64,000 nucleotides of DNA from Desulfobacteraceae bacterium (GTDB lineage Bacteria; Desulfobacterota; Desulfobacteria; Desulfobacterales; Desulfobacteraceae): assembly GCA_004796375.1 (NCBI GenBank), contig QZLA01000348.1, forward strand, positions 35,217 through 99,216, written 5' to 3'. Each line of letters begins with the position of its first letter. Position 1 is the stretch's first letter. Made by a program: the position numbers and the translations under genes. The notes beneath the pieces are model-generated. The model saw only the letters and a list, made by a program, of their open reading frames with translations. It was not told the DNA's origin and searched no databases. Positions 8,607 to 17,206 of this stretch are shown here, piece by piece.

Positions 8607-10604
8607 ATGAATTTGAAAAAGATATACCGCATCGCATCTTTGCTCTTGATCTGGGCAGTCCTGATCGGGGGGCTTGGGGCAGGCACTGCCATTTCCGGTG
8701 AAAACGAGAACAAAACCACCCAGCCTTATGTTCTGGGTGAAGTGGTGGTCACGGCAGACCAGCCTGCAGACAAAGCCACCACCATGTTTGAAGTGACCGG
8801 CGAAGAGATAGAGATGCAGAATGCCCAGACCCTGGATCAGGCACTCAAGCTGATTCCCGGCCTGGATGTGCGCACCGGAAACGCCGGTATCCCCCGCGTC
8901 AATATCCGTGGTTTTAGATCCAGGCATACCATTTTGCTGCTCAATGGGGTGCCCATGAACTCCACCTATGACGGTCAGTTTGATCCCAGGATTATTCCCA
9001 CAGCCAATATTGCCAGGATCAAGGTATCCTTTGGAACCCATTCCGTGCTGTACGGCCAGGGCGGCATGGCCGGTGTCATCAATATCATCACCAGGCAGGG
9101 AACCCAGGGCCTTCATGTGGATGTTTCCGCCCAGGTGGATGAGCGGGGCAGCAAACTGGGCAAAGCCAGCGTGTCTGGGGGAAAGGACAATGTGGACTGC
9201 TTTGTGAGCATGGTGAAAAAAGAATCCAAGGGGTTCCTGATGTCTGATGATTTTGAACCCACCACGCTTGAAGACGGGAACTTAAGGGAAAATACCGATG
9301 CGGAACAGCGCAGCCTGTTCGGAAACATCACCTTTGAGCTGGGTGAAGACTCGCTATTGGGTCTGACCGTTGAAAATTCGTCCGGTGAATTCGGCATCCC
9401 ACCCACAGTGGCGGATGATAAAAAGAGTGATTTTTACAAGAAAGCCAAATATGAACGGGTCAATGATTTTAACACCTTTTCAAGCCAGGTATCCTACAGT
9501 TTTGATCCGGATTCTGTATTCGGCTTCAGAACCTGGGTTTTTGTCAATGAATATGACGAGGACCGCGGCCGCTATGACGATAACAGCTACAGCAAAATGA
9601 AAAAGAAAGGGTCCTACGAAGGCACCAATGAATCCGCGGTGCAGGGATTTACCTTGCAGCCGCATCTCGATTTCGGGGGCAAAGGCATCTTGACCGCATC
9701 TTTGTCCGCTGAAAAGGATGAGTACCGGTCATGGGGTGAAAAGGTGCTGAAAAAAAATGAAAAGGCCACGCCCTACAGCTCTGATAATGACCTGGATCTC
9801 TATTCCACAGCCCTGGAGTATAAAATCAGGGTGCTGGACCGGCTGGATCTGGTGGCCGGATACGGGCATCACTGGCAGAACCGCACCCAGGGACAGGATG
9901 ATGACAAGGGCAGCTATATGCTGGGGGCAAGTATTGAGATCATGGATGGCACCACTTTGATGGCATCCTATGCCCGGAAAATCCGCTTCCCCTCCATCCG
10001 GCAGCTCTATGATACCGAGTCCGGTAACAGCGATCTGACTGTGGAGCAATCCGACAATTACGAGATCGGTGTGATACAGGACATCTGCGATGACCTGGAA
10101 CTGAGCGTTTCGGTTTATCAGAGTGATGTTAAGGACTATATCGAAAAACTGGTTTCCACAGACCTGTATGAAAACAACGATAAATACCGCTTCAAAGGTG
10201 TGGACCTGCTGCTGACCCGATCGATTCCGGGCAACGGAACCCTGAGTGCCGGATACTCCTATCTGGACAGTGAAGACCGGTCAGTGGGAGCCCAGCGGGA
10301 TGTACTGCAGAACCGGCCCAAGCACATGGTCAAACTGGCCGCAAGTTTCAGTTTTGATTTTGGATTGACCGCCCATGCCGATTTCATACGGGTGATGGAG
10401 CAGTATTACTACTCAGATGACTTTGACAAGGGCAAGCTTGAGGATTATTCCATCCTGAATTTCCGCTTTGAGCAGAAGGTGCTCAAGGACAACCTGTCCC
10501 TGTTTTTAGGGGTGGACAATCTTCTGGATGAAAATTATGAAGAGGGGTACGGACTTCCCCAGGCCGGTCGGACCGCCTATGCCGGGGTCCGGGTCACCTA
10601 TTAA
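8607..10604 (+). CDS. TonB-dependent outer-membrane receptor
   Basis: A 665-residue outer-membrane receptor that takes up a metal chelate or similar ligand with energy from TonB. Signal peptide at residues 1-30, then a TonB-box-like GEVVVTAD at ~44-51. The plug domain follows (LDQALKLIPGLDVR, VNIRGFRSRHTILLLNGVPM, VLYGQGGMAGVINIITRQG), then a 22-strand-type barrel ending with the expected terminal aromatic strand (TAYAGVRVTY). AAAGGAAAA precedes the ATG. Genes for permease, ATPase and binding protein follow on the same strand, so ligand passes from this receptor to that ABC importer. Overall look is BtuB/CirA-like, but the ligand is not readable. Confidence 0.93.
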   Translation: MNLKKIYRIASLLLIWAVLIGGLGAGTAISGENENKTTQPYVLGEVVVTADQPADKATTMFEVTGEEIEMQNAQTLDQALKLIPGLDVRTGNAGIPRVNIRGFRSRHTILLLNGVPMNSTYDGQFDPRIIPTANIARIKVSFGTHSVLYGQGGMAGVINIITRQGTQGLHVDVSAQVDERGSKLGKASVSGGKDNVDCFVSMVKKESKGFLMSDDFEPTTLEDGNLRENTDAEQRSLFGNITFELGEDSLLGLTVENSSGEFGIPPTVADDKKSDFYKKAKYERVNDFNTFSSQVSYSFDPDSVFGFRTWVFVNEYDEDRGRYDDNSYSKMKKKGSYEGTNESAVQGFTLQPHLDFGGKGILTASLSAEKDEYRSWGEKVLKKNEKATPYSSDNDLDLYSTALEYKIRVLDRLDLVAGYGHHWQNRTQGQDDDKGSYMLGASIEIMDGTTLMASYARKIRFPSIRQLYDTESGNSDLTVEQSDNYEIGVIQDICDDLELSVSVYQSDVKDYIEKLVSTDLYENNDKYRFKGVDLLLTRSIPGNGTLSAGYSYLDSEDRSVGAQRDVLQNRPKHMVKLAASFSFDFGLTAHADFIRVMEQYYYSDDFDKGKLEDYSILNFRFEQKVLKDNLSLFLGVDNLLDENYEEGYGLPQAGRTAYAGVRVTY

Positions 10605-10629
10605 ACCGTAAGACACCGGTTATTGAACC

Positions 10630-11646
10630 ATGGCACCAGGGCAGCGCGCGAAAACCATTGGATTGTATACACTCCTGGTGATACTGCCGCTGCTCTGTGT
10701 GTTGATATCCTTGTTTCTGGGACGCTATCCCATCCCGGTTTCTGAAGTTTTTTCGGTGATCTTTTCCTGGATCACCGGGGAGAGGCCGGATCCCACCCAT
10801 TTTTCAGTGATCTTTCATATCCGCATGCCACGGGTGGTGCTGGGTGTTCTGGTGGGGGGAAGCCTGGCGGTGAGCGGGGCCGCCTTTCAGGGGCTTTTCA
10901 GGAACCCCCTGGTCAGTTCCGGCATGCTGGGAGTAAGTTCCGGTGCAGGTTTTGGTGCGGCCCTGGCACTCATCCTGTTTACAGATTTTTTCTTTGTGTA
11001 CCCCTTTTCATTCGGGTTCGGCCTGGTGGCTGTCTCCCTGTGTTTTTTCATTGGCCGGTTCACCGCATCAACCCAGGCGATCACTTTGGTGCTGGGCGGT
11101 GTGATCGTCGGCTCCATTTTTTCGGCATTGATCTCATTTTTAAAATATGTCGCCGATCCCATGGATGAACTCCCGGCCATCGTGTTCTGGCTCATGGGCA
11201 GCCTGTCCCGGGCAGAATACAGTCATATTTATACCGCAGGCGTCCCCATGATCCTGGGGACTGCCGGCCTGATGCTCATCCGGTGGCGCCTCAATGTCAT
11301 GGCCATGGGCGACAAGGAAGCACGAACCCTCGGGCTGAATGTGAACCTGACCAGGATATTTATCATTGTTTGCGCGACTCTGGCCACGGCCGGGGCAGTC
11401 TGCGTCAGCGGGGTGATCGGATGGGTCGGTCTGGTGGTTCCCCACATGGGCCGTATGATGGCGGGCAACAATAACAAGGTGTTGATCCCGGTCTCCTTTT
11501 CCACGGGGGCCTGTTTCCTGGTGATGGTGGACAACATCAGCCGTTTGATTTCCACCAGTGAGATGCCGTTGAGCATCCTGACTGCCCTGATCGGCGGGCC
11601 TTTCTTTATTTATCTTTTAAAACAGACCAAGGGCAGGCAGTGGTGA
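10630..11646 (+). CDS. FecCD-type ABC permease
   Basis: A complete 338-residue polytopic permease of the BtuC/FecC/FhuB family for chelated metal or corrinoid import. It has the RMPRVVLGVLVGGSLAVSGA and FQGLFRNPLVSSGMLGVSSG blocks early. The C-terminal coupling region GVIGWVGLVVPHMGR contacts the ATPase, followed by the usual LIGGPFFIYLL end. It starts 26 bases after the receptor and overlaps the ATPase gene by a few bases, so it belongs to the receptor operon. It shares the FRNPLVS block with the partial permease at the window start, indicating paralogues. Confidence 0.93.
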   Translation: MAPGQRAKTIGLYTLLVILPLLCVLISLFLGRYPIPVSEVFSVIFSWITGERPDPTHFSVIFHIRMPRVVLGVLVGGSLAVSGAAFQGLFRNPLVSSGMLGVSSGAGFGAALALILFTDFFFVYPFSFGFGLVAVSLCFFIGRFTASTQAITLVLGGVIVGSIFSALISFLKYVADPMDELPAIVFWLMGSLSRAEYSHIYTAGVPMILGTAGLMLIRWRLNVMAMGDKEARTLGLNVNLTRIFIIVCATLATAGAVCVSGVIGWVGLVVPHMGRMMAGNNNKVLIPVSFSTGACFLVMVDNISRLISTSEMPLSILTALIGGPFFIYLLKQTKGRQW

Positions 11647-12509
11647 GCCAGAATCAATCCCCATCCGACGTCAAACGATCAGGCATCCAGTCCGTGATCA
11701 CAATCGACCACGCCACCTTTTCCTATGACGGGGCAGCGGTGTTCTCCGATGTGACCCTTGGCCTCCAGCCCGGGGAAACCCTGTGCCTGCTCGGCCCCAA
11801 CGGGTGCGGCAAAACCACGTTGATCGACTGTATCCTGGGAATTCATCACCTGGATACCGGGCGCATCCTGATTCGGGGGGAGGCGGTCACCGCACTGACA
11901 CCAAAGCAGATGGCCCGGCATATCGCCTATGTGCCCCAGAACCACACCAAGCATTTTTCCTATACGGTCATGGATGTCCTGCTCATGGGCCGGACCCCCT
12001 ATCTTCCCTATTATGCATCTCCGAGTGCTGAGGATGTGGCCCGGGTCGAAGCGGTTCTGGATGAATTCAGGCTCTATCATCTCAGGGACAGGGATTATAC
12101 CCGGCTTTCAGGCGGAGAAACCCAGCTGGTTATGATCATGCGGGCCCTGGTTCAGGATACGCCGGTCATTATCATGGATGAACCCACGGCCCACCTGGAT
12201 TTTAGGAACGAACTCATGGTTCTGGAAGCCATGGTTCGACTGGCTTCTCAACAGGACAGGACCCTGGTGATGGCCTCCCATTTTCCAAACCATGCATTTT
12301 ATCTGGAAAATGAGGGGGTACCGGTTCAAGTGGCATTCATGAACCATTCAACGGTCACCCTTTCAGGCGGTCCGTCCCAGGCGTTGACCCAGGCCAATCT
12401 GGAACACTTTTACCGGGTCAGCACCCAGGTGGTTGAATACCGGGTGCCACGGGAAAAGAGAATGTTTAAACAGATCATTCCCATACATACATTGGACAAG
12501 GATATATGA
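11640..12509 (+). CDS. ABC importer ATPase (FecE/BtuD type)
   Basis: Energises the neighbouring permease. A 289-residue nucleotide-binding domain with Walker A GPNGCGKT (~52-59), Q-loop YVPQN, signature LSGGE, Walker B VIIMDEPT and a switch histidine in MASHFPNH. Start is GTG at 11640 or the next GTG at 11643; both overlap the permease stop. The C-terminal ~55 residues beyond the domain core are common in this family. It overlaps the binding-protein gene by ATGA at 12506-12509. Confidence 0.93.
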   Translation: MVSQNQSPSDVKRSGIQSVITIDHATFSYDGAAVFSDVTLGLQPGETLCLLGPNGCGKTTLIDCILGIHHLDTGRILIRGEAVTALTPKQMARHIAYVPQNHTKHFSYTVMDVLLMGRTPYLPYYASPSAEDVARVEAVLDEFRLYHLRDRDYTRLSGGETQLVMIMRALVQDTPVIIMDEPTAHLDFRNELMVLEAMVRLASQQDRTLVMASHFPNHAFYLENEGVPVQVAFMNHSTVTLSGGPSQALTQANLEHFYRVSTQVVEYRVPREKRMFKQIIPIHTLDKDI

Positions 12510-13576
12510 AACATTTCCGTTTTAATTGCGCCGCCCTGGTCATCATCCTGTGGGTGGCCCTGGGGACACAGATTCACGCCTCCGGGGCCGCACTGTCTGA
12601 TCGCATTGATGTCACCGATGGTTTCGGTAACCGGGTCATCCTGGATCACTCCCCTCAAAAGGTTGCCTGTCTGTATGCATTTTCAGGTCATGTGGTGACC
12701 ATGCTCGGCCGGGGGAGGGATATGGCGGCCATTGTCAATGGCCTGAAAAAAGATGTCATGCTCAGGCAGCTGGTGCCGGGGATCAAAAAGATCCCGGTGC
12801 CTGCCAAAGGGGGAATCATCAACATCGAAGCCCTGCTGAACACCGGGTGTGATTTTGTGTTTCTCAAGCCTGAAACCGCAAAGATCCAGGCAGAGATCAA
12901 AAAACTGGAACGGTTCAGTCTGCCATACTATGTGGCAGGGTATAACAGTATGGCCGGGCAGATGAAGACCATTGAATCCATGGGAAAGATTTTAGGTTGC
13001 TTCGAGAAAGCCCGGGCCTATACAGGATATTATCGGGATACCATTGAACGGGTCAGGAATAGAACCCGTCAAATTCCTCAAAGGGAGCGGGTCAGGCTCT
13101 ATCATTCTGTCAATGAGCCCACACGCACCGACGGTCCCAACACCATTGAAGCGGACTGGACATCGGTGTGCGGCGTGATCAACGTATCCGTGGGAGAATC
13201 CCTCAAAGAGAAGGATAACAAGCATTTTGCCGGCATGGAACAGATCCTTTTGTGGAACCCTGAGGTGATTATTGTTAACCAGGAGGGGGTGGATGAGATG
13301 ATCCGGACCCATGACAAATGGTCCGCCATCCAGGCAGTGAAAGACAACCGGGTATATGGCATCCCTGTGGGAATTTCACGCTGGGGGCATCCCGGCGGGC
13401 TTGAAACGCCCCTGGCCATCCTGTGGACCGCAAAAACGGTTTATCCTGGATTGTTTCAGGACCTGGATCTCCGATCGGAGATCAAAACGTTTTATCACAG
13501 GTATTTTGACCTTACGCTGGATAACGCCATGGTGGATAAAATCCTGGCCAACCAGGGGATGCGTCTCAGGAAATAA
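12506..13576 (+). CDS. Periplasmic metal-chelate binding protein (second)
   Basis: A 356-residue substrate-binding protein of the Peripla_BP_2 family, with signal peptide (residues ~8-26) and the opening IDVTDGFGNRVILDHSPQKV. The C-terminal lobe contains MEQILLWNPEVIIVNQEG and WTAKTVYPGLFQDLD, matching FhuD/BtuF/FecB-like proteins. It is last in the receptor-permease-ATPase-binding protein operon (4-base overlap with the ATPase gene). It overlaps the convergent ABC gene by 11 bases at its 3' end. A run of residues around RTDGPNTIEADW may lie in the ligand cleft, but this is only a guess. Confidence 0.92.
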   Translation: MKHFRFNCAALVIILWVALGTQIHASGAALSDRIDVTDGFGNRVILDHSPQKVACLYAFSGHVVTMLGRGRDMAAIVNGLKKDVMLRQLVPGIKKIPVPAKGGIINIEALLNTGCDFVFLKPETAKIQAEIKKLERFSLPYYVAGYNSMAGQMKTIESMGKILGCFEKARAYTGYYRDTIERVRNRTRQIPQRERVRLYHSVNEPTRTDGPNTIEADWTSVCGVINVSVGESLKEKDNKHFAGMEQILLWNPEVIIVNQEGVDEMIRTHDKWSAIQAVKDNRVYGIPVGISRWGHPGGLETPLAILWTAKTVYPGLFQDLDLRSEIKTFYHRYFDLTLDNAMVDKILANQGMRLRK

Positions 13577-15101
13577 GCGGTGGACCTTTATCCAGTGCCA
13601 GGTGCTTGGACACGATATCCGGTATTTCCTGCGGCACATGGGTCACATAGACCAGGGTGGCGCTTGATCGGTTCACCTGCCGGGTGATCATCTCCAGGAT
13701 CATGCGGGTGTTCTCAGGGTCAAGATTCTGGCAGGGCTCATCCAGGAGCAGGAGCAGCGGTTCCTTGACCAGTGCCCTTGCAATGAGTCCCAGGCGCTGG
13801 ATTCCCGGTGACAGTGCGCCGAACAGCCGGTCCTTTTCAGGTATAAGTCCCATGGATGAGATCAGGTTTGAGGCCGTTGCTAACTGCGGTGCTGAACAGG
13901 TTTTAAAACACCCCAGGGAATCAAAAAAGCCGGAACAGACCACCTCAAACAAAGGGATATCCTTGGGAAAATAGAGGTGAAGTTCAGGAGATACCAGGCC
14001 GATACGGGCCTTGATGTCCCAGATGCTCTCCCCGCTGCCCCTTGGAATGCCGAACAGGGTAATATCATTGGCATAGGCCTGGGGGTGGTCCCCGGCAATC
14101 AGCCCCAGCAGTGTGGTTTTGCCGGATCCATTGGGTCCGGTCAGGGCCCAGTGTTCTTTTTCACGGATGGTCCAGCAGATATCCTCCAGGATCACCTGCC
14201 TGCCGTAGGTCACCCGGACCTGTTTCATATCGACCAGGACAGGTGATTCGGTTTGCGATGGTGCCGGGCCGGTATCTATTTTTCCCGGATTTGATTTCCC
14301 GGTTATGACCGTAGGCGGGGTGCCGGGTACCGGGGTGGTGGGGGATGCGGCCCGGACCGCGGCAGTTATCGGCCGGCCTGGTACATGCTGCACCGGATCA
14401 TGGGGGCCGCAATATTTCACCTGAAACCGGTCCAGTTCTATCCTGTGGGTGATACAGGAGGGCAGGGCGTCCGGGTGTGTTTCCACGATAATGCAAGGGG
14501 TCTGCCGGGTCACCCAGGAGAGGATGTGATCCATTTTGGGTCTATACACCTGATCCAGTCCGGCAAACGGGCTTTCATAGATGATCAGCTCAGGTGCGTT
14601 CACCAGGACACCGGCCAGGACCACCTTCTTAAGTTCCCCATTGGACAACTGGTTCATGCGTTTGGACAAAAGCGGGTCAATCTCCAGCATCCGGGCAACA
14701 GGGGCGATATCCGTCAAAACATCAGCGGCCGGCACAGATTTAGCCGAAAGATAGGCTTCCACGCCCATGGTTTCATCATCCATGATACTGTTCCAGCGGG
14801 ATTGATAGAACACCCCCTGCCCACGGATCAGGGAGGAAACCGCATTGATGCTGATCTGTTCAATGCATTTACGATCCGGGCAAAACAATCTGCCGCCCAA
14901 GGGTCTGATCCGGCCCTTGACAGCAGCCGTGAGCATGGACTTGCCGGAGTTGTTCGGACCCACAACAGCCCAGCACTCGCCCGTTTCAACGGTCCAGTCG
15001 AGTCCATGAAATCCCTGTGAATCTTTGGGTGCCAATGACACATTGTCAAACTTGATGATCTGCATGAGGCGTTTATACCAGGGATCAGGCAGGCCTGGCA
15101 A
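13566..15101 (-). CDS. Twin-domain ABC ATPase (ModF/PhrA-like)
   Basis: A ~500-residue protein with two ABC nucleotide-binding domains and no membrane segment, the layout of ModF. Domain 1: Walker A GPNNSGKS (48-55), signature degenerated to LSNGE, and a Walker B position reading LIIYESP, so the usual Asp before Glu is Tyr. Domain 2: Walker A GPNGSGKT, signature LSPGI, Walker B LLLLDEP. A Pro/Thr-rich linker (~250-285) joins them. The frame opens with TTG at 15101; the ATG at 15065 (MQIIKFDNVSL) fits the domain start better, though neither has a clear ribosome-binding site. ModF-type proteins are linked to molybdate transport, but no mod genes are nearby. A soluble regulatory or translation-linked ATPase is equally possible. 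Confidence 0.85.
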   Translation of the reverse strand: MPGLPDPWYKRLMQIIKFDNVSLAPKDSQGFHGLDWTVETGECWAVVGPNNSGKSMLTAAVKGRIRPLGGRLFCPDRKCIEQISINAVSSLIRGQGVFYQSRWNSIMDDETMGVEAYLSAKSVPAADVLTDIAPVARMLEIDPLLSKRMNQLSNGELKKVVLAGVLVNAPELIIYESPFAGLDQVYRPKMDHILSWVTRQTPCIIVETHPDALPSCITHRIELDRFQVKYCGPHDPVQHVPGRPITAAVRAASPTTPVPGTPPTVITGKSNPGKIDTGPAPSQTESPVLVDMKQVRVTYGRQVILEDICWTIREKEHWALTGPNGSGKTTLLGLIAGDHPQAYANDITLFGIPRGSGESIWDIKARIGLVSPELHLYFPKDIPLFEVVCSGFFDSLGCFKTCSAPQLATASNLISSMGLIPEKDRLFGALSPGIQRLGLIARALVKEPLLLLLDEPCQNLDPENTRMILEMITRQVNRSSATLVYVTHVPQEIPDIVSKHLALDKGPPLIS

Positions 15102-15149
15102 TCACGAAATCATAAAGGGGACAACTTGACCCCTTTAAATATATCAGGT

Positions 15150-15641
15150 TTAAATATATCGGGGGCGTGTGAGTGATCCCTTGTAAAACGCCTCAATCCC
15201 CTTTTTTTGAATGATCTCATTCCATTTGATCCACCGTTGGTGCAGGTGCGCGTCAAAATTGGTCCGGCTGCAGGGAAATTCATCGCATTCATAGCAGAAA
15301 TCGATGCCTTTTTCCTGGTGGCAGACCCTGACACCGCAATCTTTGAAAAGTTTGCACTGCTCATGCCGGCATCCCTTGCAGTTTTCAGAGGCAAAATATT
15401 GGAGCATCTCTTTAAAGGCCGGGTACTGGCGAAACACCGACTGATTCAGCATGACCTCAAACCGCGGCGCATACGCATCAAAATTTCCGAGGCGATCCAG
15501 CAGTTGAAGGCTTAAGGCCCTGATCTCTGAATCCACATGGGCAAAGCAGGTATTACAGCTCAAACCGCAGGGGGCAATGGCGTCCTTGATCTGTTCGATT
15601 GATGGGCCCGACAAGGCTTTGGGGGTGTGATCCTGGGGCAT
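15150..15641 (-). CDS. DUF3795 cysteine-rich protein
   Basis: A 163-residue soluble protein with many spaced cysteines: APCGLSCNTCFA near residue 30, ENCKGCRHEQCKLFKDCGVRVC around 88-109, and FCYECDEFPC at ~116-125. This is the DUF3795 pattern, presumed to bind zinc or an iron-sulfur cluster. Strong ribosome-binding site AAAGGAG before the ATG. It follows no obvious operon partner (the ABC gene starts ~50-85 bases downstream on the same strand). Biological role is not established. Confidence 0.85.
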   Translation of the reverse strand: MPQDHTPKALSGPSIEQIKDAIAPCGLSCNTCFAHVDSEIRALSLQLLDRLGNFDAYAPRFEVMLNQSVFRQYPAFKEMLQYFASENCKGCRHEQCKLFKDCGVRVCHQEKGIDFCYECDEFPCSRTNFDAHLHQRWIKWNEIIQKKGIEAFYKGSLTRPRYI

Positions 15642-15767
15642 TGTTTTCTCCTTTCAATGATATGGTGGGTATTCTGTGTCAGGATACCTCTTGAAACCCG
15701 GGTTGAAAAGTGGCATAAACGACATTTAGAATGGCTTTAACGACAAATTTGGATCAGGTGAGATGTG

Positions 15768-16742
15768 ATGAAAAAAGCGGTTGTGTTGGGATGCATCAAT
15801 ACCATGGCCACCACGGTATTTGGCCCCATGGATATTTTAAATCAGGCAGGTCGCCTGTGGGCAAGGGTTCACGGGGAACCCAAAACCCCTTTTTTTGATG
15901 TGTGCCTTGCATCGCCGGACGGCGGGCCGATCCGGTGCACCAATAATGTCATGGTCCAGCCCCATAAAAGTATCCGGGAGATTGAACAGGCAGATTTGAT
16001 CGTGATCTCATCGGCCACCTATATTGACCGGATCATTGAAGCCTATCCGGATCTGGTCGATTGCCTGCGCCGTCACTATGACCAGGGGACCCATATGGCC
16101 AGTGTCTGCACCGGGGTTAATCTGCTGGCTGAAACCGGCCTGCTGGACGGAAAAAGCGCGACCCTGCACTGGGGGTTTACCCGGAGTTTTAAAAAAAGGT
16201 ATCCGCATATTGCCCTGGAACCGGAAAAAATGGTGATCGATCACGGCAGGCTTTACTGTTCCGCCGGAGTCACGGCCGGCATGGATTTAAGCCTTTACCT
16301 GGTTGACAAATTCTGCGGCAGGCAGGTGGGCCTGGAGCTGGCAAAGAGCATGGTGCTGGACCTTGGCAGGCGGCTCCAAACCCCGTACAGTGCCTTCATG
16401 GCCCCCAGGGATCACCGGGATCCAGTGGTCATCGCCGTACAGGAGAGGATCGAGGCCAGATATGTTGAATCCATCGATTACAATGATCTGGCTGCACAGG
16501 CAGGGGTGAGCCGCCGGTCTTTGGAGCGCCGGTTCAAGCGGGCCACCGGCATGACACCATTGAGTTATCTTCAGCAGTTTCGGGTTGAAACGGCGCGGCA
16601 GCTTCTGGAAACGGGCGGCCATACCTTCAGTGAGGTTACCTATATGGTGGGATATGAGGATGTCTCATTTTTCAGAAAATTGTTTGTCAAACTCACCGGC
16701 CTTCGGCCCAAGGCTTACCAGCAACGCTACTTGTCAACTTAA
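15768..16742 (+). CDS. GlxA-type transcriptional regulator (DJ-1/PfpI domain plus AraC DNA-binding domain)
   Basis: A ~324-residue regulator. The N-terminal half is a class I amidotransferase-like DJ-1/PfpI domain, with the nucleophile-elbow Cys in MASVCTGVNLLAETGLLDG. The C-terminal ~100 residues are an AraC/XylS double helix-turn-helix (YNDLAAQAGVSRRSLERRFK and VTYMVGYEDVSFFRKLFVK). Start is placed at ATG 15768; a GTG one codon earlier is in frame. It likely senses a small nitrogenous or carbonyl metabolite. The target is unknown; the promoter region at 15642-15767 separates it from the divergent DUF3795 gene. Confidence 0.92.
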   Translation: MKKAVVLGCINTMATTVFGPMDILNQAGRLWARVHGEPKTPFFDVCLASPDGGPIRCTNNVMVQPHKSIREIEQADLIVISSATYIDRIIEAYPDLVDCLRRHYDQGTHMASVCTGVNLLAETGLLDGKSATLHWGFTRSFKKRYPHIALEPEKMVIDHGRLYCSAGVTAGMDLSLYLVDKFCGRQVGLELAKSMVLDLGRRLQTPYSAFMAPRDHRDPVVIAVQERIEARYVESIDYNDLAAQAGVSRRSLERRFKRATGMTPLSYLQQFRVETARQLLETGGHTFSEVTYMVGYEDVSFFRKLFVKLTGLRPKAYQQRYLST

Positions 16743-16824
16743 AAGATTTGAATAATTGGTGAAAAACCGGTAGGAATAAGATAATATTCGAGAATACCCT
16801 AATCTTACGGACAGGAGGATGCAG

Positions 16825-17199
16825 ATGGCAAAAAGAAAACCTTTCAAGATGATCTTGCTGGTACTTGTCACCGTGACCGGTATGCTGCTGGGATCTGTTT
16901 CCCTGACCGGGTGCGGTTCGGACCTGCCGTTTGAATATCGCTACACATCGGCAAATTCCGTACAGATCCGGTACCAGGACCGGACGTACACCTTGAACCG
17001 GTTCGGACCCAAGCTGAACACCCCGTTTGAGTATGAGTTTGAATCTGATGGCGACATAGATATTACCATTGCCGGCAAAACCTATGATATCGACAGCCCC
17101 TATGATATCGATTCTTCGAAAAAGAAAAAGAAAAAAAAGAAGACCACCAAGAAGAAAACAACCGCCAAGAAAAGCAGCACCAAGCGAAAGAAAAAATAG
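16825..17199 (+). CDS. Small lipoprotein with a lysine-rich C-terminal tail
   Basis: A 124-residue exported lipoprotein: a hydrophobic signal at residues ~8-27 ends in the lipobox SLTGC, so Cys should be lipidated. The middle ~70 residues are beta-like (FEYRYTSANSVQIRYQDRTY, DIDITIAGKTYDID). The last ~37 residues are almost only Lys, Thr and Ser, with an unbroken run of eight Lys. AGGAGG six bases before the ATG at 16825 decides this start over the ATG two codons upstream. The basic tail could bind nucleic acid, lipopolysaccharide or other polyanions; this is inference. Confidence 0.8.
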   Translation: MAKRKPFKMILLVLVTVTGMLLGSVSLTGCGSDLPFEYRYTSANSVQIRYQDRTYTLNRFGPKLNTPFEYEFESDGDIDITIAGKTYDIDSPYDIDSSKKKKKKKKTTKKKTTAKKSSTKRKKK

Positions 17200-17206
17200 A
17201 TGGATG

